Source: Arthrobacter sp. PAMC 25486
Lineage (GTDB): Bacteria; Actinomycetota; Actinomycetes; Actinomycetales; Micrococcaceae
Reading direction: 5' to 3'
DNA: 64,000 bases
Assembly: GCF_000785535.1 (NCBI RefSeq)
Contig: NZ_CP007595.1
Span: 1,860,001-1,924,000 of the forward strand
Of this stretch, positions 9,192 through 18,694 are shown in pieces; within the stretch, counting starts at the first letter, position 1, and every line of letters starts with the position of its first letter. A program made the position numbers and the translations under genes. Under the pieces are notes generated by a model that worked only from the letters and a program-made list of their open reading frames with translations, made no database searches and was not told where the DNA came from.

Positions 9192-9950
9192 ATGGATGTT
9201 CTCGAGCAGCTTGCAAAGACGTTTTTCGATTGGGAAGCGATGGGGGAAGTCATCCCCGAAATGCTGACCGTCGGCCTGCCCAACACCTTGATCCTGGCAG
9301 TTTCCTCGGCCGTGATCGGTTGTTTCCTGGGTATGGTCCTGGCAGTGATGGGCATTTCCCGCAATCCCATCCCGCGCTGGATCGCCCGGGTCTACACCGA
9401 TATTTTCCGCGGACTGCCCGCCATCTTGACCATTCTGCTGATTGGGCTGGGCTTCGGTCCAGTCATCCGTATCCTGACCGGTAGTACCAACCCTGTCCCC
9501 TTGGGTATTGCGGCGCTTTCTCTGATGGCGGCGGCCTACATTGGTGAAATCTTCCGTTCGGGCATTCAAAGCGTTGAAAGCGGCCAGCTCGAGGCGTCCC
9601 GCGCCCTGGGGTTCAGCTACGGTTCGGCCATGGTCCTGATCGTCATCCCCCAGGGCATCCGCCGGGTCCTGCCCGCATTGGTGAACCAACTGATCTCCCT
9701 GATCAAGGATTCGTCCTTGATCTTCCTACTGGGGCTTTTAGCCAGCCAGAGGGAAATCTTCCAGATCGGGCAGGACCAGGCTGCCAACACCGGCAACCTG
9801 TCCCCCCTGGTGGCGGCCGGCCTGCTGTACCTGATTCTGACCATCCCGCTCACCCACCTGGTCAACTTCATGGACAAGCGCATGCGTGAGGGCAAGGCCC
9901 AAAAAGTCGAACCCGACGCGGCGGCAGCAGTCATTGGAAAGGGCGTCTAG
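9192..9950 (+). CDS. Amino-acid ABC transporter permease (HisM/GlnP type)
   Basis: This 252-residue inner-membrane permease has about five hydrophobic segments. It carries the HisMQ-type signature before the coupling loop: LEASRALGFSYGSAMVLIVIPQGIRR, whose EAxxxxG motif contacts the ATPase. The N-terminal 20 residues, amphipathic and partly charged, are cytoplasmic. It lies three bases after the receptor gene and four bases before the ATPase gene, giving a complete three-component importer. Only one permease is encoded here, so the channel is probably a homodimer. Confidence 0.9.
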   Translation: MDVLEQLAKTFFDWEAMGEVIPEMLTVGLPNTLILAVSSAVIGCFLGMVLAVMGISRNPIPRWIARVYTDIFRGLPAILTILLIGLGFGPVIRILTGSTNPVPLGIAALSLMAAAYIGEIFRSGIQSVESGQLEASRALGFSYGSAMVLIVIPQGIRRVLPALVNQLISLIKDSSLIFLLGLLASQREIFQIGQDQAANTGNLSPLVAAGLLYLILTIPLTHLVNFMDKRMREGKAQKVEPDAAAAVIGKGV

Positions 9951-9953
9951 CGC

Positions 9954-10691
<738 letters not shown>

Positions 10692-10710
10692 TCCCTTTCC
10701 TTACAGCTGT

Positions 10711-10768
10711 CCCGCAGAAAACGACGAAAATCAACGCGAAATCGCGAATCTTCGTCGTTTTCTGCGGG
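10711..10768 (+). terminator. Long-stem hairpin ending the amino-acid ABC operon
   Basis: An 18-base-pair perfect stem (10711-10728 with 10751-10768) encloses 22 bases that contain a smaller CGCG/CGCG hairpin. There is no T-run, so it is an intrinsic terminator of the U-less type common in high-GC actinobacteria, or a repeat element. Just after it TTTCTGCGGG, the end of the right arm, is repeated at 10774-10783. Confidence 0.65.
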
Positions 10769-10838
10769 GCAGTTTCTGCGGGTCAGTTGCTTAAGATGGT
10801 GCCCAAGAATTCACAGGCTCATCCCAGCACCCCGGGCG

Positions 10839-10844
10839 TACGCT
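10839..10844 (+). promoter_or_regulatory. -10 element, leaderless promoter of the GDSAG esterase
   Basis: TACGCT stands six bases before the ATG at 10851. The intervening GGAGGC would be too close to serve well as a Shine-Dalgarno sequence. The same TACGCT-N6-ATG arrangement precedes the ATL gene. Confidence 0.5.
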
Positions 10845-10850
10845 GGAGGC

Positions 10851-11861
10851 ATGGTCCATCAGCAGCCGGTCCAAGGCTCTTTTGTCCCAGGCCGCCGAGC
10901 CCGGAACGTATTAAAACGCGTGCCGGTGTGGGCTTGGCGGCTGTTCATGCACGGCATGGGCAAGGTGGAACTGCGGCACCTGAACCAGGACCCCATCACC
11001 GGCATCAGGCACTGGCATGACATCGACTTTGTGGGCGACCACATCCGTTCGCACCGCCTGGATGTCCTGGCCCCGGTGAGCCCGGCCCGCCCAACAAACA
11101 CCCCGAACAACTTACCCGTGTACGTGTACTTTCACGGCGGCGGGTGGACGTCCGGGGACAAGGCTTCCCTGACAAAATACTGTGCCGGGCAGGCGGCCAG
11201 CGGCGTCGTGGTGGTCAACGTCAACTACCGGATGGCCCCGCACTTCCACCTGGGCCACGTGTTGGAGGATGCCAATGCGGCGCTCGGCTGGGTGTCCCAG
11301 CACATTGGAGAATTCAACGGCGACAGCCAGCGCATCGTGCTCGGCGGCGATTCTGCCGGCGGCCAGATTTCCGCCCTCATGGCCGCAGCCACCTTCCGTC
11401 CCGAACTGACCCGCCACTACTCACTGGATCCGGTGCTGCAGTCGGGCCAGCTGCGCGGCCTGGTGCAGCATTGCAGCATCGTGGATTTCTCCGTGTTTTT
11501 TGACAAGGGTTTTGTCATGAGCTTGAACTTCATCCGCATGCTGCTGCCCCGCGGGGAGGCGGCTGCCACCGACCGGCACAAGCTGCGCGAGGCCGCCCAC
11601 TACATGTCGCCCATTGAATGGCTGGATTCCCGCTGCCCGCCCGTCTTCATCACGACGTCCGAACGCGACTTCTTCTACCACTCCAACATGAAATTCATCC
11701 GGCTGCTGGGCGAGCACGGCGTAGCGGTCGATTCCATGGTCTACGGCTGGGGAAATTCCAACACCGAACATACCTGGCAGCAAAACTACCGCTACCCCGA
11801 ATCACAGGAGGTTTACCGGCGCCTAGAATCCTTTATAACGAAGGTGACGGTGCAGGCCTAG
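10851..11861 (+). CDS. Alpha/beta hydrolase, hormone-sensitive-lipase-like esterase
   Basis: This 336-residue esterase or lipase has the oxyanion-hole motif FHGGGW near residue 98 and the nucleophile elbow GGDSAGGQ near residue 167, which together define the HSL (family IV) esterases. The likely acid is in TTSERDFFYHSN and the catalytic histidine in NTEHTWQQNY near the C-terminus. No signal peptide is evident, although an amphipathic basic N-terminus could touch the membrane. The natural substrate is unknown. It is followed after 42 bases by an unrelated alpha/beta hydrolase reading in the same direction. Confidence 0.85.
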   Translation: MVHQQPVQGSFVPGRRARNVLKRVPVWAWRLFMHGMGKVELRHLNQDPITGIRHWHDIDFVGDHIRSHRLDVLAPVSPARPTNTPNNLPVYVYFHGGGWTSGDKASLTKYCAGQAASGVVVVNVNYRMAPHFHLGHVLEDANAALGWVSQHIGEFNGDSQRIVLGGDSAGGQISALMAAATFRPELTRHYSLDPVLQSGQLRGLVQHCSIVDFSVFFDKGFVMSLNFIRMLLPRGEAAATDRHKLREAAHYMSPIEWLDSRCPPVFITTSERDFFYHSNMKFIRLLGEHGVAVDSMVYGWGNSNTEHTWQQNYRYPESQEVYRRLESFITKVTVQA

Positions 11862-11903
11862 CCATTGCGCCGCCAGGCCCCGATGCGAACCGGAGGTGTT
11901 GCC

Positions 11904-12956
11904 GTGGGTTTTGTTGCCGATCAAGGGAAGAACGACGGCGTGAGCTGGCCAAGCGGCCCCGGCGGCCCGGGTGCCCCCAAGGAAAGTGACGCCAAGGCAG
12001 GCGACGCCAAGAACGCGGCGGCACCTGGCGAGCCGATAAGGGGACGGGCCCGGGACGCGGCGGCAAGTGAGAGAGTCAGCGATGCCGCGGAATTGGCCGA
12101 TTCACGACTCTCCGACTTTGATTGGGCGGTGCTGCCGAAGGGCTTCACCCGGTCAACCTTTTCAGCACCCAGCGGCCCGCTGTCCGTGATCAGCTGCGGC
12201 GAACCGCTGAGGCCGCCGGTGGTGCTGGTCCCGGGTGCCACCGGGTCCAAGGAAGACTTTGTGCTGATGATGCCGGTCCTGGCTGCGGCAGGGTTTTTCA
12301 CGCTCAGCTTTGACCTGGCCGGGCAATATGAATCGTCCGGGGCGGGCCCCGAGCATCTCACACCTCCACAGGCGCACTATGACTTCGAGCTGTTCGTCAA
12401 CGACCTCCGAGCAGTCCTGCACGATATCGGCCGGCCTGCCCATGTGGTGGGCTACTCCTTTGCCGGCACCGTCGCTGGGCTTGCCTTAGCCCGGGAGCCC
12501 GAGCTGTTCGCCAGCCTGACCCTGCTCAGCTGTCCGCCACTGGAGGGACAAAGTTTCCGCGGTGTCAGCAGGATCGGCCCTGCCACCGGCATCGCCCCCG
12601 GCAGGGTGGGGGCCGCGCTTATGATCTGGGGCATCAAATCCAATGTCGTCCCGGTCCCGGCAGGGCGCCTGCGCTTCGCCCGGGACAGGTTCAAGTTGAC
12701 CCGCAGACAGTCGGTGCGCGACATCGTGTCCCTCATGAAACACAACCCCGACCTGCGCCCCGTCCTGTCCGGCACAAAACTGCCCAAGCTGGTGGCCGTG
12801 GGCGAACACGACCTTTGGCCCACGCGCCTGCATGTTGAATTTGCCGAGTCAATCGGGGCCGGGCTCGCCGTCTACCCGGCAGGCCACAGCCCGTGCGAGA
12901 CCTCACCGAACCAGTTTTGCCGCGACCTGCTCCAACTATTCAGATTATCGCCCTGA
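11904..12956 (+). CDS. Alpha/beta-fold hydrolase
   Basis: This is a 350-residue hydrolase. I chose the GTG at 11904 because GGAGG ends seven bases before it; a TTG at 11865 and an ATG at 11883 are also in frame. The first 75 residues are low-complexity and charged, rich in Gly, Ala and Asp, and probably disordered. The core has PGATGSKEDF (oxyanion region), the nucleophile elbow VGYSFAGT near residue 180, the acid in VGEHDLWP and the histidine in PAGHSPCE. The sequence resembles general alpha/beta hydrolases of the haloperoxidase/esterase group; the substrate cannot be inferred. Confidence 0.8.
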   Translation: MGFVADQGKNDGVSWPSGPGGPGAPKESDAKAGDAKNAAAPGEPIRGRARDAAASERVSDAAELADSRLSDFDWAVLPKGFTRSTFSAPSGPLSVISCGEPLRPPVVLVPGATGSKEDFVLMMPVLAAAGFFTLSFDLAGQYESSGAGPEHLTPPQAHYDFELFVNDLRAVLHDIGRPAHVVGYSFAGTVAGLALAREPELFASLTLLSCPPLEGQSFRGVSRIGPATGIAPGRVGAALMIWGIKSNVVPVPAGRLRFARDRFKLTRRQSVRDIVSLMKHNPDLRPVLSGTKLPKLVAVGEHDLWPTRLHVEFAESIGAGLAVYPAGHSPCETSPNQFCRDLLQLFRLSP

Positions 12957-12979
12957 GCGTCCCAATCCGGCACCCCATT

Positions 12980-13027
12980 CCAAACGCTCGCTCACATACG
13001 GGGCACTTTTCCCAAACGCTCGCTCAC
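12980..13027. repeat. 16-base direct repeat in a convergent gap
   Basis: CCAAACGCTCGCTCAC occurs at 12980-12995 and again, identical, at 13012-13027, 32 bases apart, in the short gap between the tail-to-tail hydrolase and glycosyltransferase genes. It may belong to a dispersed intergenic repeat family; no other copy is seen in this window. Confidence 0.6.
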
Positions 13028-13029
13028 TT

Positions 13030-13788
13030 CTAGTGACCACGCGCCCAACGCAAGCGGGTCCGGCGTCGTATCAGGGGACGTTCCGAGGCGAATAGGTGCC
13101 CAAAAGTCCCCCAGGCCATGACCAGCCGCCGTCCCAAAGACGACCACGATTCGAAGGGGCGGGCCGAGACCGGCATGCGCAGGCCGGCGTCGTAATTCAC
13201 GTGCATGTCCGGCCGGAGCAGGTAGGAGACTTCCAGGTCGTCGTGCATGGCGGGCACATTCCGGGTCACGGCGGGACCGATCCGCTCCCAAACCTCGGAG
13301 GTCATGGCATAGTTTGAGCCAAAAACCGGCGGGTGCCCCAGCAGCAATCCAACCACGTGAAAGTAGCCGCCCAGATACAGGGTCAGGCCCAGCCAGCACA
13401 CCACCCGCGGACCGCCATAGAAATCGCCCGGCCCCGTGACGAGCGCCAACGGCCCAGCACCGGTCAGATCGGATTCAACCCGGGCCAGCCAGTCCGGTCC
13501 GGGGCGGGAGTCGGCATCGATCCGCGCGATGATGTCGGTGCCGGCCGCATCGAAGCCGCGGGCAGAGGCCCCGGCCACACCGGGCACCGGCCAGAAGATC
13601 CGCCGCACACCGGCCGCAGCGCAAATCTCGGCCGTATTGTCGGTGCTGGCGTTGTCGACCACGATGATCTCATCGGCCGGGCGGGACTGCAGGGCCAGGT
13701 GGGCCAGGCACACGGCAAGCATCGCTGCATCGTTGCGCGAGGGAATGACGACGGCGATGGTCCGCATGGATTGGCGGTTGCTCCCCAT
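13030..13788 (-). CDS. Family 2 glycosyltransferase
   Basis: This 252-residue protein has a GT-A fold: RTIAVVIPSRNDAAML at the N-terminus, VVDNASTDNTAE (nucleotide-binding Asp) and the metal-binding ARIDADSR. A hydrophobic segment around VVCWLGLTLYLGGYF suggests membrane association. An acceptor-side aspartate may lie in PAMHDDLEVSYLL. The ATG at 13788 is preceded by TAAGGT and six bases, a leaderless arrangement; a later ATG at 13767 (MRTIAVV) is also possible. No other cell-wall or polysaccharide gene is nearby, so donor and acceptor are unknown. Confidence 0.82.
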   Translation of the reverse strand: MGSNRQSMRTIAVVIPSRNDAAMLAVCLAHLALQSRPADEIIVVDNASTDNTAEICAAAGVRRIFWPVPGVAGASARGFDAAGTDIIARIDADSRPGPDWLARVESDLTGAGPLALVTGPGDFYGGPRVVCWLGLTLYLGGYFHVVGLLLGHPPVFGSNYAMTSEVWERIGPAVTRNVPAMHDDLEVSYLLRPDMHVNYDAGLRMPVSARPFESWSSLGRRLVMAWGTFGHLFASERPLIRRRTRLRWARGH

Positions 13789-13800
13789 GGGCACACCTTA
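13789..13800 (-). promoter_or_regulatory. -10 element, leaderless promoter of the glycosyltransferase
   Basis: On the minus strand TAAGGT (13800-13795) is followed by GTGCCC and the ATG at 13788. Confidence 0.45.
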
Positions 13801-13879
13801 CAACAGGTGATGGACGACGGCGCGTCCCAAATGCCGCCGTCGGAACGAGACTTGGACGTCCGAGACAGCATGCTGGAGC

Positions 13880-14426
13880 TAGCGCATCCAGCTGACCTCG
13901 TTTGTCATCACGACCCTGCTCCCACTGCCCCGCTGCGCGTCCGTCGAGCAGATTCTGCACAGTGGCACTCGCGTTCTCGGCCAGCGCTGCCGCAGCTTGG
14001 GCCACAGGCTTCTCTCTGGCCGCGACGGCTTGCCCCTGTTCGAGCGTGTCGTTGACGATGCCTTCAGCGCCGCGGATGCCCCACGAGCTGAGCTCGCTGA
14101 TGAGATCATCCTTGGTGATGGTCGTGTGCAGGCACTTCTGGCTCACAGCGAGGGCCAGCTGCCCGCCCAGCCCCTTGCGAAGACCGTGAGGTACAAAGTC
14201 ATACGCCGGCGCCAACGCAATGTGCCCATCGGCATGATGCAGGAGACCCAAGTTCTTCGCGTGCGTGTCGAGGTTTGAGATGGCGACGCCGAGGGTTGTA
14301 ATGACGGCAAGCTGCCGCATATCGTTCGCCTCACCGTGAGTTCTCAGCACGTCGTCGATGCGCTTCAGACTCACGATGCCGCCGTGGTTTTTCGGCCAAC
14401 AGCTGCCACACAGAATCTTCGAGGGG
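13880..14426 (-). pseudogene. Remnant of a HipA-type kinase, frameshifted and truncated
   Basis: Only a C-terminal part of a HipA-like Ser/Thr kinase remains. The recognisable block is SNLDTHAKNLGLLHHADG followed by IALAPAYDFVPH, the catalytic-loop and metal-binding region of HipA. Immediately downstream of the hemL stop codon, in the hemL frame, the sequence reads PLEDSVWQLLAEKP, which fits the HipA segment before that block. The frame shifts near 14390 around an A-run, and HipA continues in another frame. No HipA N-terminus and no HipB antitoxin gene is present, so this is a dead toxin fragment. The 3' end is not sharply defined. Confidence 0.7.
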
Positions 14427-15734
14427 TTAGGCGGTTGCCGCAGCGGCTGCCTTTGCTGCTGCCGGCAGGGCGCCGAAGATGCGGTTCATGGCGGCGTCGT
14501 CGTGCGCCGCGGACAGGAACCAGGCCTCGAACACGCTCGGCGGCAGGTACACGCCGGAGTCCAGCATGGAGTGGAAGAACGGCGCGTACCGGAAGACTTC
14601 CTGGGCCTGCGCGTCGGCGTAGTTGCGCACGCCGGCAGCAGAGGTGCCGAACGCAACGGAGAACAGGTTACCGGCACGCTGGATGGAGTGGTCCACTCCT
14701 TCGGCGGCCAACGCCGAGGAGAGCGCGGCGGAAAGTTCCAGCGAGCGGGCGTCGACCGTGGCGTACACGTCAGACGTTGCGGCGGTCAGTGTCGCAACGC
14801 CGGCGGCCATGGCCACCGGGTTTCCGGACAGCGTTCCGGCCTGGTAGACCGGGCCCAGGGGGGCCAGATAGTCCATGACCTCAGCGCGGCCGCCGAGCGC
14901 CGCCGTCGGAAGCCCACCGCCGATGACCTTGCCGAAGGTAAACAGGTCCGGAGTCCAGCCCTCGGAGGCACCGGTCAGACCCCAATAGCCTGCCGCCCCT
15001 ACACGGAACCCGGTCAGCACCTCGTCCAGGATCAGCAGAGCACCGTGGGCGGAGGTGATGCGTGACAGCCCCGCATTGAAACCGTCTCCGGGGGTGACAA
15101 CGCCCATGTTGGCGGGTGCGGCCTCGGTGATGACGGCGGCGATCCGGTCCCCGTGCGTGGCGAAGGCGGCCTCGACGGCGGCGAGGTCGTTGTACGGCAG
15201 CACCAGTGTTTCGGCGGCCGTTGCGGCCGTGACGCCGGCGGAACCGGGCAGCGCCAGGGTGGCCAAGCCGGATCCGGCGGCGGCCAGCAGCGAATCGAGG
15301 TGGCCGTGGTAGCAGCCGGCAAACTTGATGATCAGCTCACGCCCCGTGAAGCCGCGGGCCAAGCGAACGGCGGTCATGGTCGCCTCGGTGCCGGTGGAGA
15401 CCATGCGCAGGCGTTCGACGCCGGACACCCGCCCCTGCACGAGGGCGGCAAGTTCGCTTTCGGCCGGCGTGGAGGCGCCAAAGCTCAGCCCGTGGTCCAC
15501 GGCGGCGTGGACGGCGGCGAGGACGTCGGGGTGTGCGTGGCCCAGCAGGGCCGGACCCCAGGAGCAGACCAGGTCGACGTAGTCCCGGCCGTCGGCGTCG
15601 GTCAGGTAGGCGCCCTTGGCATTCACCATGAAGCGCGGTGTGCCGCCCACTGAGCCGAAGGCGCGCACGGGCGAGTTCACCCCGCCGGGCATGAGCGTCT
15701 TGGCGCGGTCAAAAAGTTCCTGCGAGCTGGTCAT
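14427..15734 (-). CDS. hemL: Glutamate-1-semialdehyde 2,1-aminomutase
   Basis: This PLP enzyme moves the amino group of glutamate-1-semialdehyde to give 5-aminolevulinate, the second step of the C5 haem route. It is 435 residues, the normal length. It starts [20 protein letters not shown], has PLP-contacting LDEVLTGFR (Asp237) and the Schiff-base lysine in [10 protein letters not shown] (Lys269). The ribosome-binding site AAAGGA lies in the short gap after hemB. It is the last intact gene of the leftward haem operon; beyond its stop comes the hipA remnant, with no terminator hairpin seen between. Confidence 0.96.
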   Translation of the reverse strand: MTSSQELFDRAKTLMPGGVNSPVRAFGSVGGTPRFMVNAKGAYLTDADGRDYVDLVCSWGPALLGHAHPDVLAAVHAAVDHGLSFGASTPAESELAALVQGRVSGVERLRMVSTGTEATMTAVRLARGFTGRELIIKFAGCYHGHLDSLLAAAGSGLATLALPGSAGVTAATAAETLVLPYNDLAAVEAAFATHGDRIAAVITEAAPANMGVVTPGDGFNAGLSRITSAHGALLILDEVLTGFRVGAAGYWGLTGASEGWTPDLFTFGKVIGGGLPTAALGGRAEVMDYLAPLGPVYQAGTLSGNPVAMAAGVATLTAATSDVYATVDARSLELSAALSSALAAEGVDHSIQRAGNLFSVAFGTSAAGVRNYADAQAQEVFRYAPFFHSMLDSGVYLPPSVFEAWFLSAAHDDAAMNRIFGALPAAAKAAAAATA

Positions 15735-15790
15735 GAAAAGTCCTTTGGTTTTTCGGTCGAACGGTGAAGGTGAGGCGGGTGCCGTCGGGC

Positions 15791-16771
15791 TTAGTTTTCG
15801 CGCAGCCAGCCGGCCAGTTCGGCCGCCCAGTAGGTGAGGATCATATTCGCCCCTGCGCGCTTAATGCCCAGCACCGACTCTTCGATGGCGGCCCGGCGGT
15901 TGATCCAGCCGTTCGCCGCAGCAGCCTCGATCATGGCGTACTCGCCGGAGATTTGGTACGCCGCAACCGGCACAGGTGACATGGCTGCCACGTCGGCCAG
16001 GATGTCCAGGTAGCTCATGGCCGGCTTGACCATGACAATGTCGGCGCCTTCTGCCAGGTCCAGCTCAACTTCATGCAGCGCCTCGCTCCTGTTGCCCGGA
16101 TCCATTTGGTACGTGCGGCGGTCACCCTGCAGCTGGGAATCCACGGCTTCACGGAACGGGCCGTAAAACGCGGACGCGTACTTGGCCGCGTAGGCCAACA
16201 CGGAAACGGACGTGTAGCCGGCGGAGTCGAGGGCTTCGCGGATCACGGCGATCTGCCCGTCCATCATGCCCGACGGCGCCACAACATGCGCGCCTGCCGC
16301 AGCCTGCGCCACGGCCATCTTCGCGTAAATTTCCAGCGTGGCGTCGTTGTCCACTGAACCGTCCGAGGCCAGCACACCGCAGTGCCCGTGGTCGGTGAAT
16401 TCGTCGAGGCAGAGGTCGCTCATGATGACGAGCTCATCCCCCACCGCGGCGCGAACGTCCCGAATCGCCTTGTTCAGCACGCCAAACGGGTCCGTGCCGG
16501 CACTGCCCTGGGCGTCGCGCACGGCCGGAATCCCAAACAACATGATGCCGCCCAGCCCCAGCGCAACCGCATCCCGCGCCGCCAACACAAGTGACGACGT
16601 CGTATGCTGCACCACGCCCGGCATTGAGGTGATGGGGCGCGGCTCGGTCAGGTCCTCGCGGATGAAAACCGGCAGAATCAGGTCCGACGGCGCCACCGAA
16701 TATTCGCTGACAAGCCTGCGCATGGCGGGCGTGGTGCGCAGGCGGCGCGGTCGGTGCTGGGGGAAACTCAT
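15791..16771 (-). CDS. hemB: Delta-aminolevulinic acid dehydratase (porphobilinogen synthase)
   Basis: It condenses two 5-aminolevulinate molecules to porphobilinogen. The protein is 326 residues from the ATG at 16771, which overlaps the hemD stop as ATGA; an upstream in-frame extension lies inside hemD and is not credible. Schiff-base lysines are in [13 protein letters not shown] and VMVKPAMSY. The metal site reads [14 protein letters not shown]: the first and third zinc-type cysteines are kept, but the middle position is Asp as in magnesium-type enzymes, so its metal preference cannot be read simply. Confidence 0.95.
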   Translation of the reverse strand: MSFPQHRPRRLRTTPAMRRLVSEYSVAPSDLILPVFIREDLTEPRPITSMPGVVQHTTSSLVLAARDAVALGLGGIMLFGIPAVRDAQGSAGTDPFGVLNKAIRDVRAAVGDELVIMSDLCLDEFTDHGHCGVLASDGSVDNDATLEIYAKMAVAQAAAGAHVVAPSGMMDGQIAVIREALDSAGYTSVSVLAYAAKYASAFYGPFREAVDSQLQGDRRTYQMDPGNRSEALHEVELDLAEGADIVMVKPAMSYLDILADVAAMSPVPVAAYQISGEYAMIEAAAANGWINRRAAIEESVLGIKRAGANMILTYWAAELAGWLREN

Positions 16772-17697
16772 GATGGCTCCTGTGAATCTAGCGTGTGAAA
16801 AATGGTGTGGGCCTGGGTCAGCGCGGCCACAATCCCCTCGGGCGTGGGGTGTTCGGCGGTCGCGGCAACGTTCATTCCCAGCCGTTCGGCCTCGGCCCTC
16901 GTGGGCTCCCCGATGGCGATGAGGAGGCAGTTTTCCGGCAGTGGCGCCATCGTTTCGGCCGTCCTTCTCGCCGCGCTTCCCGAAGCAAGTACGACGGCGT
17001 GAATCGCCCCGGCGCGAATCTCGCCTGCCGCTTGGGCCGGGGTGAGAATCTCCTGCAGCTCCTGCGACTGGCCGCCGGCTCTCAGTTCCAGACTCGCGGT
17101 CAGTCGGAGTCCATCGTGCGCGGGGTAGTTGACGGTTTTGTAGGCGGTGACGACTTCCGGCGTCCAGCCCTTCGCTGCCAGGCCATTCACAAGGGTCGGC
17201 TCTGCAATGTTCGATTGCGGCAGCAGGACCTTGTTGGAGCCGCCGTCGGCCGGGCTGAAGTCCGGCCACAAGGCGACGAGCCCGGCGGCGGATTGTACGT
17301 CCACCGGCGCCAGCAGGGCGTGGATCCCCTCCGCTGCCAGGACCGCAACGGAGGTGGGCCCGATCGTTGCCACTGCTGTCGACGACGGGATGACGTCCAC
17401 CAACGTGGTCCCAGCCGACTCACACCATTGCTTCAGTGCCCGCACTGTTGTGATGGAGCTGATCACCAGCCAGCGGTACTCCCCCGCGGCCAGGCGCCGG
17501 AGGGCAGCGCTCAAGAGGGCATTATCTGACATCTCGAAATCGATGAGCGGCACCAGGACAGGATCGGCCCCTGCATCCTGGAGAGCAGAAATCAGCGCCC
17601 CGGCCCGATCCACACTCCGGGTCACGGCAACGCGCAAACCCGCAAGCGGCCGAGAGGACGCAGCCAAAGTCGCGGCCCCGTCACCGAGTTCGGTCAT
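16768..17697 (-). CDS. hemD: Uroporphyrinogen-III synthase
   Basis: It cyclises hydroxymethylbilane with inversion of ring D to give uroporphyrinogen III. The 309-residue protein starts at the ATG at 17697 ([11 protein letters not shown]), which overlaps the hemC stop by four bases. The family is poorly conserved, but [14 protein letters not shown] near the N-terminus, DFEMSDNAL and the late [18 protein letters not shown] fit it well. Position between hemC and hemB makes the assignment safe. Overlaps of 4 bases on both sides point to tight translational coupling. Confidence 0.92.
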   Translation of the reverse strand: MTELGDGAATLAASSRPLAGLRVAVTRSVDRAGALISALQDAGADPVLVPLIDFEMSDNALLSAALRRLAAGEYRWLVISSITTVRALKQWCESAGTTLVDVIPSSTAVATIGPTSVAVLAAEGIHALLAPVDVQSAAGLVALWPDFSPADGGSNKVLLPQSNIAEPTLVNGLAAKGWTPEVVTAYKTVNYPAHDGLRLTASLELRAGGQSQELQEILTPAQAAGEIRAGAIHAVVLASGSAARRTAETMAPLPENCLLIAIGEPTRAEAERLGMNVAATAEHPTPEGIVAALTQAHTIFHTLDSQEPS

Positions 17698-18689
17698 TGC
17701 GCGGGGCCGGCCAAATCCGCCAGGTCTGCGGCGCCGCCGGCAAGAAGTTCCTCGGCCAGTTCGATGCCCAGCAACGTGGCGCCAACAACCGTCAGGCCGT
17801 CGGTGGCCTTCTTCAGGCGCAGTGAACGCTTGCCATCCAGGGAAACAACAACGGTTTCCAGGTGCAGCATGGAGCCCTTGCGGTGCCCGAGGGCGCCAAC
17901 GGGTGCGCTGCAACCGGCCTCAAGACGGGCGAGCAGTGCCCGTTCGGCGGTGACGGCGAGGCGGGTATCGTGATCGTCAACGGCGGACAGTGACTGACCC
18001 AAAACACCTGTCAGTTCGGCGTCGGCGGTGCGGCATTCCAGCGCAAGTGCGCCTTGGCCGGGAGCCGGGAGCATGACGTCGGTGTCGAGGAATTCGGTGA
18101 CGGTGTCGAGCCGGCCGATCCGGGTCAGCCCGGCGGCGGCAAGCACGACGGCGTCGAGGTCGCCCACCTTGCCGGGCACCATGTCCGCGTCGGGGTTGCC
18201 CGGCAACCCGGGGACCCGGGCCAGGCGGGTGTCGACGTTGCCGCGGATGTCGACAATCGACAGGTCGGGACGGGCCGCTAGCAGCTGGGCCGCCCGGCGG
18301 GGTGAGCCGGTGCCGACGGTGGCTCCGACGGGCAGCTCGGAGAGTTTCAGCCCGTCGCGGGAGCACAGTGCGTCGCGGGCGTCTGCCCGCACTGGCACGG
18401 CGGCCAGCGTCAGGCCGGGGACGGCCGCGGTGGGCAGGTCCTTCAGCGAGTGCACCGCCACATCGACGCGCCCGTCCAGGATGGCTGCCCGGAGTTCGGC
18501 GGCGAACACGCCGGTGCCGCCCATTTGGGACAGCGGTCCCGTGAGGATGTCGCCGTCGGTCTTGATGGGCACGATCTCGGCCGCAAAGCCGCCGACTGCG
18601 CGCAGCTGGTCGGTAATTTGCTGGGTCTGGCTCAGGGCCAGCTTGCTTCCGCGGGTTCCAATTTTCACACTTGCCATTGTTTCAGCCAT
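17694..18689 (-). CDS. hemC: Porphobilinogen deaminase (hydroxymethylbilane synthase)
   Basis: It joins four porphobilinogens into hydroxymethylbilane on a covalently bound dipyrromethane. The protein is 331 residues from the ATG at 18689 (MAETMASVKIGTRGS); a second ATG at 18677 is possible. KIGTRGSKLALSQ is the family N-terminus, HSLKDLPT the conserved active-site stretch, and the cofactor-bearing cysteine is in LEAGCSAPVG. It lies five bases after hemH and overlaps hemD. Confidence 0.95.
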   Translation of the reverse strand: MAETMASVKIGTRGSKLALSQTQQITDQLRAVGGFAAEIVPIKTDGDILTGPLSQMGGTGVFAAELRAAILDGRVDVAVHSLKDLPTAAVPGLTLAAVPVRADARDALCSRDGLKLSELPVGATVGTGSPRRAAQLLAARPDLSIVDIRGNVDTRLARVPGLPGNPDADMVPGKVGDLDAVVLAAAGLTRIGRLDTVTEFLDTDVMLPAPGQGALALECRTADAELTGVLGQSLSAVDDHDTRLAVTAERALLARLEAGCSAPVGALGHRKGSMLHLETVVVSLDGKRSLRLKKATDGLTVVGATLLGIELAEELLAGGAADLADLAGPAQ

Positions 18690-18694
18690 GGAGA

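Noticed and set aside
13670..14374. Functional hipA gene
   Set aside because: The N-terminal half is missing, a frameshift lies near 14390 and no hipB is present; annotated as a pseudogene.
16772..17269. N-terminal extension of hemB
   Set aside because: It lies in another frame of hemD; the ATG at 16771 overlapping the hemD stop and the family N-terminus decide the start.
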